NCBI RefSeq assembly: GCF_030734285.1
Contig: NZ_CP132295.1
Location: forward strand, 372,001 to 436,000
Length of the DNA stretch: 64,000 nt
Direction of reading: 5' to 3'
Source of the DNA: Natronococcus sp. AD-5
GTDB taxonomy: Archaea; Halobacteriota; Halobacteria; Halobacteriales; Natrialbaceae
Shown piece by piece: positions 16,706-26,535 of this stretch (positions are counted from its first letter, which is position 1; each line of letters starts with the position of its first letter). Both the position numbers and the translations under genes were made by a program. The notes below the pieces were generated by a model that was not told the DNA's origin, made no database searches, and was given only the letters and a program-made list of their open reading frames with translations.

Positions 16706-17212
16706 ATGAGCGAGAACGGAAACGGTTCAGACGAAAACGACTCAGAAGCGAATACGAGCGATGAACGGCACCATAGGTCCCGTTTCGAGGCCGGACTGCG
16801 ACCGTTCGCCGGTCTGCTCGGTCGTTTGATCGAAGGAAACGTGAGCGGCGTTCCACCCCCGTCAGCGGAACCGATCGAGCGGGCAGACGTCGACGATGGT
16901 AAAGCGGCCCGGCGACGCGAAACGTCCGACTCGAAACGTAAACGGAAGAAACGAACGCGCGAACGGCCGTCCGAGGAGTGTCTGGTCGATACCCACCTCA
17001 TCGACGACGAGTTCATCGTTACTGCCGATATTCCCGGCGCGAGAAAGGGCGACGTCGCCGCCGGTCTCAATCCGAGGACGGACGAACTCGTGATCAGCAA
17101 GAACGGGGCGATCGTCGGGCGCGTTACCCTCCCCTAGGAGTCGCCGGAGGCGACGAGGGGCTGGTTCAACAACGGCGTCCTCGAAGTTCGCGTCCGACCG
17201 GAAGGGGCGTGA
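16706..17212 (+). pseudogene. GvpH-like Hsp20 protein with an in-frame amber codon
   Basis: The frame runs from ATG 16706 to TAG at 17135-17137, then continues in the same frame for 24 more codons to TGA at 17210-17212 (ESPEATRGWFNNGVLEVRV, then RPEG). The Hsp20/alpha-crystallin domain starts at about 92 (LVDTHLIDDEFIVTADIPGA, GRVTLP). In relatives a Trp follows VTLP, so TGG to TAG is the likely change; only the last strand of the domain is cut off. The 143-aa product could be partly functional, or this could be a base-call error. The N-terminal 90 residues are charged and probably disordered. Confidence 0.7.
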
Positions 17213-17362
17213 CCGACCCCGCCGCCGACTCCCACTCCCGTGTGTTACGACGCCGAGCGGGACCGACGAATTCGATACCCGGTTCTGTGCCATCGAGAGA
17301 ACTCGAGCGATCGCTCGGCGCTCGAAACGCTTCCGCCGATCCCCACCTGGGGTTCGGGCTGA

Positions 17363-17370
17363 GTAATTAA
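17363..17370 (+). promoter_or_regulatory. TATA element of the HTH-10 gene
   Basis: GTAATTAA centred about 28 bp before ATG 17395, implying a leaderless transcript. Confidence 0.5.
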
Positions 17371-17394
17371 TGCGTTCCAGGCGAACCTGTTCGT

Positions 17395-18054
17395 ATGGCG
17401 CAGGCAACGATCGCGGTCACGCTTCCCGAGGACGTCTGGGTCCAGCAGGTCTCTACCGCCCACCCGGAGGCGACGTTCCAGGTCGTCGCCGCCGTTCCCG
17501 GCACCGATTCCGGGTTCGCACTGGTGCGCATCATCGGCCCCGATATTTCGACCATCCTCGAGGACATGGACGATCACTCGCAGATCGTCGAACTGTCGCT
17601 CGTCCAGTCGAGCGACGACGAGGCGACGGTCCACTTCGAAACGACGATGCCGCTCCTGCTCTTTTCCTCGCGAAACCCGGGGATGCCGATCGAACTCCCG
17701 GTCGCCGTTCGAAACGGGGAGGCGACGATCGAGGCGACGGGCTCCCGAGAGCGCCTCTCGCAGTTCGCCGGGCAGCTCTCGCAGTACGGCCTCCAGTACC
17801 GCATCGAGACCCTGCAAGAACGGCTCCGCGACACGCAACTCCTCTCCGAGCGCCAGCGGGAACTCGTCGTCGCCGCCGTCGAAGAGGGGTACTACGACAC
17901 GCCGCGGCGGTGTTCGCTGACCGAACTCGCGGACCACCTCGACATCGCGAAGTCGACGTGCAGCGAGACGCTTCACCGCGCCGAAGAGGTGATCGTCAAG
18001 CAATTCGTCGACGACCTAGCCACCGCCGAGACGGAACCGCTGCTGGAGAACTGA
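17395..18054 (+). CDS. HTH-10 (Bat-type) transcriptional regulator
   Basis: 219 aa. The N-terminal about 155 residues are a sensor-like alpha/beta domain (QATIAVTLPEDVWVQQVSTA, ALVRIIGPDISTILEDMDDH). The C-terminus is the bacterio-opsin-activator HTH: LSERQRELVVAAVEEGYYDT, RRCSLTELADHLDIAKSTCS. The promoter is leaderless. Such proteins are numerous in haloarchaea; the target is unknown. Neighbours give no clear pathway, although the sugar dehydrogenase gene lies on the opposite strand. Confidence 0.9.
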   Translation: MAQATIAVTLPEDVWVQQVSTAHPEATFQVVAAVPGTDSGFALVRIIGPDISTILEDMDDHSQIVELSLVQSSDDEATVHFETTMPLLLFSSRNPGMPIELPVAVRNGEATIEATGSRERLSQFAGQLSQYGLQYRIETLQERLRDTQLLSERQRELVVAAVEEGYYDTPRRCSLTELADHLDIAKSTCSETLHRAEEVIVKQFVDDLATAETEPLLEN

Positions 18055-18253
18055 GCGGCGACGTCCGGTGCGGTTCGATCGCGAACTCGAGCCAGGGCTC
18101 GTGCGCGTAGCTGTCCGGTGAACCAGCCGTTTACTGGGCGTTGATCACGACGCGCGTATGTAGGACGGGAAGCGGGACTACTTCGGAACATCTCCTGGAG
18201 TTCGGACGGCTCAATGGGACGCTCCAGTTCGCTCTTCCCTCGTTCGCGGCCTG

Positions 18254-19420
18254 CTAGTCGGGTACCAGTCGGACGAGAGGGGCGTTTTCACCGTCCACTG
18301 CGACGTACAGCGCACCGGTCTCGGGATCGACCTCGACGTCGCGAATCCGCCATCCGCGATCCTCGAGTAGCGAGTCGGTTTCCTCGACGTCGGTCCCGTC
18401 GACGGTAAACCGGCCGAGGTACGCTCCGGCCAGGTTCCCGACGAACAGGTCGCCCTCCCAGTCGGGAAAGGCGTCGCCGTCGTAGAAGGTCATTCCGGTG
18501 GGTGGAAAGCCGCCGGAGTTGCACTCCCAGTAGAAGACCGGATCGACGAGGTCTTCGCGTCTGCGCGGATCGTCGCCGACCGGGTCGTCGGTCCCGTACT
18601 CGCAGCCGTAGCTCGCGACGGGCCAGCCGTAGTTGCCACCTTCTTCGACGATATTAATCTCGTCCCCGTCCTCCTCGCCGTGCTCGGACTGCCAGAGGTC
18701 ACCCGTTTCGGGATGGACCGTCATCCCCTGGGAGTTCCGGTGCCCGTAGCTGAAGACGGCGTCCTTCGCACCGCTCTCGTCGACGAACGGATTATCATCG
18801 GGGATCGAGCCGTCCGGTTCTAGTCGCAACGTCGTTCCGAGGTCGTTGGTCGGATCCTGCGAGACGTGGTCGGGGCCGAAATTTTTGAACGCTCGGTCGC
18901 CGACGGTTACGTAGACCCTGCCGTCGTCACCGAAGACGACCCGGGAGCCGTAGTGGTCGTCCGAATCGACGAACGGTTCGGCTACGTAGAGCTCCTCGGC
19001 GTCCTCGAGCCGCGCTGCCTCGCCGTCGAGTCGGCTCCGGCCGAGCGCCGTGGTCGACTCGCCGTCGTCGTTCGCCGTCGAATACGTCAGGTAGAGCCAC
19101 GGCTCGTCCGGGAAGTCGGGGTGGAGCGCGACGTCGAGCAGGCCACCCTGGCCGTCCGCGTACACGCTCGGCGTCCCCTCGAGTTCCTCGACGGTGCCGT
19201 CGTCCGGATCGTGGAGAGACAGCCGTCCGTCGCGCTCGGCGACGAGCAGCCGGGTATCGTCCGGAAGGAACGCCATCCCCCAGGGATGACTGAGGTCCTG
19301 GGCCACCTCTTCGACCTCGAAGCCGTCGGTCTGCCCGGCAGCATCGAGGACGCCGGTACAGCCGGCGACGGCCGCCGAGAAGATGCCTCCGGAAACCGAG
19401 AGGATCGTGCGTCGCTTCAC
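18254..19420 (-). CDS. Glucose/sorbosone-type PQQ-dependent sugar dehydrogenase, lipoprotein
   Basis: 388 aa. N-terminal KRR with a hydrophobic stretch and lipobox AVAGC (Cys21), so Tat-exported and lipid-anchored. A six-bladed propeller of the soluble aldose dehydrogenase family follows: LSHPWGMAFLPDDTRLLVAE, GGLLDVALHPDF, YVTVGDRAFKNFGPDHVSQD, YGHRNSQGMTVHPETGDLWQ, SEHGEEDGDEINIVEEGGNY. In relatives the reaction is oxidation of aldoses with PQQ outside the cell. No PQQ synthesis gene is in the window, so the cofactor source is open. Confidence 0.9.
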   Translation of the reverse strand: MKRRTILSVSGGIFSAAVAGCTGVLDAAGQTDGFEVEEVAQDLSHPWGMAFLPDDTRLLVAERDGRLSLHDPDDGTVEELEGTPSVYADGQGGLLDVALHPDFPDEPWLYLTYSTANDDGESTTALGRSRLDGEAARLEDAEELYVAEPFVDSDDHYGSRVVFGDDGRVYVTVGDRAFKNFGPDHVSQDPTNDLGTTLRLEPDGSIPDDNPFVDESGAKDAVFSYGHRNSQGMTVHPETGDLWQSEHGEEDGDEINIVEEGGNYGWPVASYGCEYGTDDPVGDDPRRREDLVDPVFYWECNSGGFPPTGMTFYDGDAFPDWEGDLFVGNLAGAYLGRFTVDGTDVEETDSLLEDRGWRIRDVEVDPETGALYVAVDGENAPLVRLVPD

Positions 19421-19795
19421 AGGACAACGTGGCGGCGCAGACGGGTAAAAACCTTCTACAGTAGTACCCGAACGTTCGTTTTCACACGAGTTCCAGACGT
19501 GAATTCGATCGGGACTGCTCGAGCTCCGATCCGGCGTTCAGTAACTACACTCTCTGAAATAGGTTCAATAGCTACCTCAACTACCTCACCTACCTCAACT
19601 ACCTCGCCTCTCTATTCAATGCTGGATACCTCCGTCACTCGAACGAAAAGCCCGCTACGCGAAATCGGCAGTATCGCGACCGCCTCTTTTTCGCATCGAC
19701 ACGGCTCGAGCCGTCACGTACGGCCGGCTGACACAGTACGAGACGAGCCAAACAGCCCTCACCGTGGCAACGGCTATTCTGCGCCGGTCCCGTTC
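19421..19795. other. Intergenic region with a 9-bp tandem repeat
   Basis: 375 bp upstream of the sugar dehydrogenase. Four tandem CTACCTCAA-like units at 19572-19607; no gene supported. Confidence 0.5.
19572..19607. repeat. Tandem 9-bp repeat, four copies
   Basis: Units CTACCTCAA, CTACCTCAC, CTACCTCAA, CTACCTCGC in direct succession, about 150 bp upstream of the minus-strand sugar dehydrogenase start. Could be a slippage microrepeat or a multi-site operator. Confidence 0.6.
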
Positions 19796-20236
19796 TTACC
19801 GATCCGTTTGCGTCTCGTATAGTCGAGCCATTCGACGGAAGAACGCAAGCATGAGGACGATCGAAGCCACGGTCCCGACGCCCGTTCGCAGGGACCGCCG
19901 TTCGACGGCCGATTTGAGCATGAAGAGGAAGACCGGTGCGCTTGCGGCGGTGAACAGCGTATTCGTCGATCGTAGCGTTCCCTGTTCGAGCCAGATTCGT
20001 TCGCCGAACACGACGCGAGTCGCCCACGCGCTATCGTCCGCTGGTTCGGGAGCCACCAGCGGATTGATCGCGACGAGCGGGAGGACCTCGGTCAGGAGCG
20101 TCCGGTTCCGCCGGTAAATCGCCAGAACGAGCGTCAGATACGCAGCGACGAACGCCCAGACGCTCCACGGATTGGCGTGTCCGGACCAGAAATACCGATC
20201 GACGAGACGGTCGCCGGCGCCCGCTCGAGTGAACAT
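19796..20236 (-). CDS. DUF6653-like small membrane protein
   Basis: 146 aa from MFTRAGAGDRLVDRYFWSGH. The motif HANPWSVWAFVAAY is followed by a membrane segment, a second hydrophobic stretch (LLTEVLPLVAINPLVAPEPA), and two near the C-terminus (LFTAASAPVFLFMLKSA, VASIVLMLAFF). The pattern matches a haloarchaeal membrane family I recall as DUF6653; that name is from memory. Longer frames upstream of this ATG lack coding character. Function unknown. Confidence 0.7.
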   Translation of the reverse strand: MFTRAGAGDRLVDRYFWSGHANPWSVWAFVAAYLTLVLAIYRRNRTLLTEVLPLVAINPLVAPEPADDSAWATRVVFGERIWLEQGTLRSTNTLFTAASAPVFLFMLKSAVERRSLRTGVGTVASIVLMLAFFRRMARLYETQTDR

Positions 20237-20795
20237 GTCTGTATATATGACAGGAGCGAACGTAGCGTTTGCGCACGTTCCGCGTAGCGAGAGCCGTCTA
20301 CGGCGAGAGGCGTACGATAGGCTGGCCGAGATTGACCCTCTTCCGAGAGCGTCGCGCCCGCCGCTTGAATCGGTAGACGAGCCGTGTTCCATCCGATATC
20401 CAGTCTATCGAGTTCGGTCCGAACTTCTGAACGATTGGTCGATTTCGGTCCTGGAATCACCGTGTCCTTTCCTCCCGGTCGAGATCTCGTCGCGTGGACG
20501 CGAAGGAGGACGTCAAACGCGCCCGAATCGACGCAGTAACTCCCCTGAGCCTCGCAGTTACTTCAGGCAGACGTATCGGATAGGCGTCCTTGGCGATAGC
20601 AACGACTGCCACTTTCGTTTGTGGATAATTAGGGCGAGATAACGAGTGATCCGAAATGGGCGATCAGAGCACGGGCGAATCCGACCGCTGTTACGGGCGA
20701 CGGCCGACAGCGGTTCGGACGGTCGTCTCTCGCCCCGAGTCCCTTCGCCGTACCGAGTCCGAACTGAATCAGACGAAACCGAAGCGAATGCCGGC
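20237..20795. other. Intergenic region, no gene supported
   Basis: 559 bp upstream of two divergent small genes. Several open frames exist but all are Arg/Ser-rich and lack acidic haloarchaeal character. A TATATATGA lies just upstream of the minus-strand gene (about 20241-20249). Confidence 0.4.
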
Positions 20796-20924
20796 ATGAA
20801 CGACGACTCGAAGCGCCGCGTGCATCCGAAAGGACACTGTCAGAGCTGCGGCGAACCGCTTCGGTTCGTGCCGTGTCTGAACTGTTCCGCGCTCCGCGAG
20901 TTGAAGGAGGCGGACGAAGAGTGA
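20796..20924 (+). CDS. Small two-CxxC zinc-finger protein
   Basis: 42 aa from MNDDSKRRVHPKGHCQSCGE. Two CxxC knuckles (CQSC and CLNC, 10 residues between) form a single zinc site, typical of the very small zinc proteins common in haloarchaea. Longer in-frame starts give a basic, unlikely N-terminus. Role unknown; some relatives affect biofilm or stress phenotypes. Confidence 0.65.
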   Translation: MNDDSKRRVHPKGHCQSCGEPLRFVPCLNCSALRELKEADEE

Positions 20925-21120
20925 TCGCTCCCGGAACTGCCGTCCGATAGATGCCGTCAGCGACGGTGCTCGGTTCCTCGTCGTCCTCGGAACGGAACGG
21001 ATCGCGGACCAAACTGGCGGAACGGCCAGAGGCGGTTACGATCGGCGTCCGCGGGCGTTTTTCGAGATCGATCCCCCGACCTCCGTCACGTTCTTCCAAA
21101 CGGACGAGCGATCATCCCGT

Positions 21121-21645
21121 TCACGTCCCTGTTAGTCTGCTCCAGAGCGTTCTGCGGTCCGCGCCCCCGGCGAGCGCCTGAAGCTTCCGGAGCGTCTTCG
21201 ATTCTTGCTCGAGGTTCCCCCGTAGCGGCTCGGTTACGTCCGCTCCGAGGTTCGCCTTCTCGGCCGTCATGAGCAGTTCCTCGTAGCTCGAAATTTCGAG
21301 TCGCTCCGTCTTCATCGCCGCGTTAAGGTAGTAGGTGTTCAGGAGGGTGTCGCCCGTCACGCTGGCGTCGAACTGCTCTCGCTCCGCCAACAGGCCGTCG
21401 ACGATTCGGTTGTCCCGTCTTGTCGGCTCCCGGCCGAGCGCTTCGAAGGCCGCTTCGACGCTCTGGACTTGCGTTTCCGTCTCGGTTCGGTGAACGGCGA
21501 AGCCCTTGCTGAGGTTGTCGTTCGTGGCCGTTTCCGACATCTCGTCTAGGGCGTCGACCAGCTTCAACTCCATGTCGTAGACGGCCTCGAGGCCGTACAC
21601 GAACAGGTCTTCGAAGTCTCGGATTTCGGTCTGATGTGCGCTCAC
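21121..21645 (-). CDS. DUF892 ferritin-like protein (YciE/YciF family)
   Basis: 174 aa. Four-helix ferritin-like protein: FEDLFVYGLEAVYDMELKLV at the N-terminus, LSKGFAVHRTETETQVQSVE mid-protein, and YLNAAMKTERLEISSYEELL, with carboxylates and His spaced for a possible diiron site. YciE/F-type proteins are stress-induced. Stand-alone gene. Confidence 0.88.
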   Translation of the reverse strand: MSAHQTEIRDFEDLFVYGLEAVYDMELKLVDALDEMSETATNDNLSKGFAVHRTETETQVQSVEAAFEALGREPTRRDNRIVDGLLAEREQFDASVTGDTLLNTYYLNAAMKTERLEISSYEELLMTAEKANLGADVTEPLRGNLEQESKTLRKLQALAGGADRRTLWSRLTGT

Positions 21646-21837
21646 GGTAGTTCCGTTCGGCGATTCGAGAAGGAGTCACAAAGCCGTTTTTCCGACGGGA
21701 CGGACTCTCTCGGGACCGTGAGACACCTCGTGAACGCCGCCGGCCCGTCGCGGTCCGTTACCGGTGACTCTACGTTAGCGAGTGAGATCCGTCGGACGCG
21801 GTGAATCCCACAGCCGGTTACAGCCGCCAGCGTGCGG

Positions 21838-22743
21838 CTACCGTTCGCTGGGCTCGGGGCGGTCCGCCCGGTGATGTCGAGCGAACCACCACTGGAGGAA
21901 CCGCTTCGCCGGGCGCGAGGTAGCGACGCGGATCCCGGCGGACATCACCGGCGTCCGCCACGACTCGGGGAGTACGGCCGCGACGACCGCGCCGATCTTT
22001 CCGGTGGAGCCGACGCTGTACCGTCGCTTCGGCGACTCACTGTTCGCAGCCTCGAGTATCGTCTCGGCGACCGCTTCGGACGTCGTGATCCCGGGACCGC
22101 CGCTTTTGATCGTGTGGAGTTGCTCGTGCAGTTCGTAGAGGTCGGTGTACGCCGTGCCGTGATCGACGTCGATGAGTTCGTCGCGCGTGCGGTCGTAGTG
22201 ATCCGTCGCCACGACCGTCGGCTCGACGACGACGACGTCGATACCGTACTCGCGAACCTCCTGGCGGAGAGTCTGGCTGACCGCGGCGAGCGCCGCCTTC
22301 GATGCGCTGTAGACTCCCATTCCAGCGATCGGGAACCGGTCGGTGATGCTCGTGACGTTGACGATCGTCCCGGCGCCCCGCTCGCGCATGTGGGGGACGA
22401 CGGCGCGCAGCAGCCGGTGGGGACCGAAGACGTTGACGTCGTACTGCTCTCGCACCTTCTCGATCGGCACGTCCTCGACGGGTCCGGCCTGACTGAAGCC
22501 GGCGTTGTTGACGAGACAGTCGATGCGGCCGCGCTCCGAGATGATACGGTCGACCACCCGTTCGACGTCCGCGTCCGAGGTCACGTCGAGCGCTGCCGTC
22601 GTCGCGCCGGTCGTCTCGAGTTCGGCCAGGTCGTCCCGATTCCGCGCGGTCGCGTAGACGTGCCAGCCGTCGTCGAGGAACGCGCGGGCGGTCGCGCGGC
22701 CGATACCCGACGAACAGCCGGTGATGAGGACGGTGTCGCTCAT
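21838..22743 (-). CDS. Short-chain dehydrogenase/reductase
   Basis: 301 aa from MSDTVLITGCSSGIGRATAR. Rossmann TGxxxGIG, NNAGFSQAGP (about 86-95), catalytic Ser and YSASKAAL (YxxxK). The C-terminal extension (WRTPVMSAGIRVATSRPAKR) resembles classical SDRs acting on lipids or steroids. A 45-codon upstream extension is rejected for lack of family match. It lies 85 bp downstream of the E1 beta gene on the same strand, so could be co-transcribed. Confidence 0.9.
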   Translation of the reverse strand: MSDTVLITGCSSGIGRATARAFLDDGWHVYATARNRDDLAELETTGATTAALDVTSDADVERVVDRIISERGRIDCLVNNAGFSQAGPVEDVPIEKVREQYDVNVFGPHRLLRAVVPHMRERGAGTIVNVTSITDRFPIAGMGVYSASKAALAAVSQTLRQEVREYGIDVVVVEPTVVATDHYDRTRDELIDVDHGTAYTDLYELHEQLHTIKSGGPGITTSEAVAETILEAANSESPKRRYSVGSTGKIGAVVAAVLPESWRTPVMSAGIRVATSRPAKRFLQWWFARHHRADRPEPSER

Positions 22744-22828
22744 TACGACGCGTTCCACGCTCTCCCAGATAGATCCAGGGGCGACCGCCACCGGCGCTGA
22801 ACCGTCACGAGCGCGGGGGGAACGGCGC

Positions 22829-23806
22829 TCAACCGAACTCGAGGGCGTTACGAATCCCCGCCTCGATACGATCTGCATCGGGCAGGTACGCGTCCTCGCG
22901 GGCGAACAGCGGCACGGGGACGTCGTAACCGGTCACCCGTTCGACGGGGGCCTCGAGGTAGAGGAACGCCTCTTCGTTGATGCGCGCGGTGATCTCGCCG
23001 GCCATGCCGCCGGTCCGCGGCGCCTCGTGGACGACGACGCACCGACCGGTCTTCTTCGCCGAGTCGACGATCGTCTCCGCGTCCAGCGGATAGAGCGTCC
23101 GCGGGTCGATCACCTCGACGCTCGCGTCGACGTCCTCGACGGCCTCGAGCGTCTCGCGGAGCATCGATCCCCAGGCGATCACCGTGACGTCGTCGCCGGG
23201 GTCGACCACGCGAGCCTCGCCGAGCGGGATCTCGTGGTCGTCGGGCACCTCCTCGCGGAACGAGCGGTACAGCCGCGTCGGTTCCATAAAGACGACCGGG
23301 TCGGGGCTGCGGATCGCCGACGTGAGAAGCCCCTTCGTTTCGGCCGGCGAAGAGGGGAAGACGACCTGCAGGCCGGGGACGTGCGCGAATCCCGCCTCGA
23401 AGCTCTCGGAGTGAAGCTCCAGGGCGTGGATGCCGCCGCCGTACGGCGTTCGGACCGTCATGGGACAGCTGATCGTCCCTCGAGTGCGGCTCCGGATGCG
23501 CGCGACGTGCTGGGCGAGCTGGTGGAACCCCTGGTAGAGGAAGCTCTGGAACTGGATCTCTGGAACGGGCCGCATGCCGGTGGCCGCGAGTCCGACGCCG
23601 ACCCCGACGATCCCCGCTTCCGCGACCGGCGCGTCGAACACCCGGTCGGGGTAGTCGTCGAGCAGGCCTTCCGTCGCCCGGAACACCCCGCCCGCGCGGC
23701 CGACGTCCTCGCCGTAAACGACAACGTCGTCGTCGCGCTCGAGTTCGCCGCGCAGCGTCTCCCGGACGGCCTCGATCATTCGGAGCCGTTCACTCATCTC
23801 CATCAC
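22829..23806 (-). CDS. 2-oxoacid dehydrogenase E1 component, beta subunit
   Basis: 325 aa transketolase-like protein: VVVYGEDVGRAGGVFRATEG, DAPVAEAGIVGVGVGLAATG, PEIQFQSFLYQGFHQLAQHV, C-terminal transketolase_C (VEVIDPRTLYPLDAETIVDS). The start overlaps the alpha-subunit gene by 17 bp (9 bp if the second ATG at 23797 is used). The heterotetramer decarboxylates a 2-oxoacid with thiamine diphosphate; branched-chain acid or acetoin-type substrates are as likely as pyruvate. No lipoyl E2 or E3 gene is adjacent. Confidence 0.92.
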   Translation of the reverse strand: MMEMSERLRMIEAVRETLRGELERDDDVVVYGEDVGRAGGVFRATEGLLDDYPDRVFDAPVAEAGIVGVGVGLAATGMRPVPEIQFQSFLYQGFHQLAQHVARIRSRTRGTISCPMTVRTPYGGGIHALELHSESFEAGFAHVPGLQVVFPSSPAETKGLLTSAIRSPDPVVFMEPTRLYRSFREEVPDDHEIPLGEARVVDPGDDVTVIAWGSMLRETLEAVEDVDASVEVIDPRTLYPLDAETIVDSAKKTGRCVVVHEAPRTGGMAGEITARINEEAFLYLEAPVERVTGYDVPVPLFAREDAYLPDADRIEAGIRNALEFG

Positions 23807-24863
23807 CTCCGAAGGCCTCGAACTGGCGCTCGAGTTCGGGCGGCATCTCGGCGTACACGTGTCGGAACATGTCCGCCGGATCGAGCTCCTCGCGATCCTC
23901 CTGCGCCCGATCGATCGCCTCGGCGATCTCGGTCTCGACCCTGTCGTCGATCGCCGCCTTCGTCTCCTCGTCGAGGATCCCCCGATCCTCGAGGTACACC
24001 TGGAAGCGGACGATCGGATCGCGAGCCTCCCACTCCGTTTCCTCCTCGGGCTCGCGGTAGACGGAGGGATCGTCAGAGGTCGTGTGCATCGAGCGCCGGT
24101 AGGTGAGCGCTTCGATCATGACCGGATCCCCGTCCCTGGCTTTCTCGATGGCGTCTCGCGCGACGCGGTAGACGGCCAGGACGTCGTTCCCGTCGACCCG
24201 GATCCCCTCGATGCCCGCCGCGACGGCTTTCTGGGCGAGGGTCTCCGCGTCGGTCTGCTTCTCGAGTCGCGTGGAGATGGCGTACCGGTTGTTCTGACAG
24301 ACGAACACCGTCTGGGCGTCGTAGACGCCGGCGAAGTTGAGCGCCTCGTAGACGTCCCCCTCGCTGGTCGCGCCGTCGCCGAAGTAAGTGAGCGCGACGT
24401 TTGATCGGCCCTGTAGCGCTTCCCCCCATCCGACCCCGACGGCGTGCAACGGCTGCGTTCCGACGGGGATCGCCGGCGGCAGCGCCCCCTCGCCGCCCGG
24501 GATCTCGGCACCCTCCTCCATCCCCATCGCGTACTGGAGAACCTTGTGAGGCGACGTCTCGCGGACCAGGAGCGCGGGCTGCTCGCGGAACGACGGGACG
24601 ATCCAGTCGTCCTCGGCCATGGCGAACGCGCTCCCGATCTGTGCCGCCTCCTGTCCGATCGCCGGTGCGTACGTCCCGAGTTCGCCGCGACGCTGCAGCG
24701 CGATGGCGCGCTCGTCGAGTCGGCGCGACCGCTTCATCTGCTCGTACAGCTCCAGTAACTCCTCGTCGGTCAGCGAGGGAACCAGCTCTTCGTCGACCGT
24801 TTCGTCCTCCGAGAGCACCTGTACCGATCTGATGGTGAACTGAGCGATATCCTCTGTGGGCAT
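23790..24863 (-). CDS. 2-oxoacid dehydrogenase E1 component, alpha subunit
   Basis: 357 aa. Thiamine diphosphate motif GDGATSEGDVYEALNFAGVY ending in NN (CQNNRYAIS), phosphorylation-loop-like TYRRSMHTTSDDPSVYR, and N-terminal YEQMKRSRRLDERAIALQRR. Overlaps the beta-subunit gene. Divergent from a class III aminotransferase across a 298-bp promoter region; a transaminase and 2-oxoacid dehydrogenase side by side would suit amino-acid degradation. Confidence 0.93.
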   Translation of the reverse strand: MPTEDIAQFTIRSVQVLSEDETVDEELVPSLTDEELLELYEQMKRSRRLDERAIALQRRGELGTYAPAIGQEAAQIGSAFAMAEDDWIVPSFREQPALLVRETSPHKVLQYAMGMEEGAEIPGGEGALPPAIPVGTQPLHAVGVGWGEALQGRSNVALTYFGDGATSEGDVYEALNFAGVYDAQTVFVCQNNRYAISTRLEKQTDAETLAQKAVAAGIEGIRVDGNDVLAVYRVARDAIEKARDGDPVMIEALTYRRSMHTTSDDPSVYREPEEETEWEARDPIVRFQVYLEDRGILDEETKAAIDDRVETEIAEAIDRAQEDREELDPADMFRHVYAEMPPELERQFEAFGGDGDE

Positions 24864-25044
24864 AGTGGTGCTACTTGTCCAGAACGCTTAACGCGTCACC
24901 CAGTATGCGACGGTGATGCACACCTCCGACCCGACGGACCTACGCGGCCAGGTCCCGTTTGCCGAACGCTGCCGAAAGAGGCGTACTTCCGAGGAGGTGA
25001 CGGGATTCAAAGCCGGCGCATCCTATATCGCCGCCTTCTGTTAG

Positions 25045-25054
25045 TTATAAATTA
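25045..25054 (+). promoter_or_regulatory. TATA element in the E1 alpha/aminotransferase divergent region
   Basis: TTATAAATTA, the strongest TATA in the 298-bp gap 24864-25161. It would start transcription near 25075 with an 85-90-nt leader for the aminotransferase. Nothing else recognised in the gap. Confidence 0.5.
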
Positions 25055-25161
25055 CCCCACTCGTATCCGATTCGTCCGCCGAGCCTCCGGCGGTCCCAAC
25101 CGGGCTCTCCCCTTCGCTTATCTACGTCCCCGTCGTTGTGCTACAGCGGGTGTGCCAACCA

Positions 25162-26481
<1,320 letters not shown>

Positions 26482-26535
26482 GCCAGTATTCGAGGCCGGC
26501 GCGGCCGACACTTCCGCGCCGGCGAGCGTTCCCTC

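Noticed and set aside
17135-17137. TAG as pyrrolysine codon
   Set aside because: No sign of Pyl machinery in the window and relatives carry Trp at the site; a nonsense mutation or sequencing error is simpler.
19796-20392. 198-aa version of the DUF6653-like protein
   Set aside because: The first 52 residues are Arg/Ser-rich and outside the hydrophobic family core; Met at 20236 is the better start.
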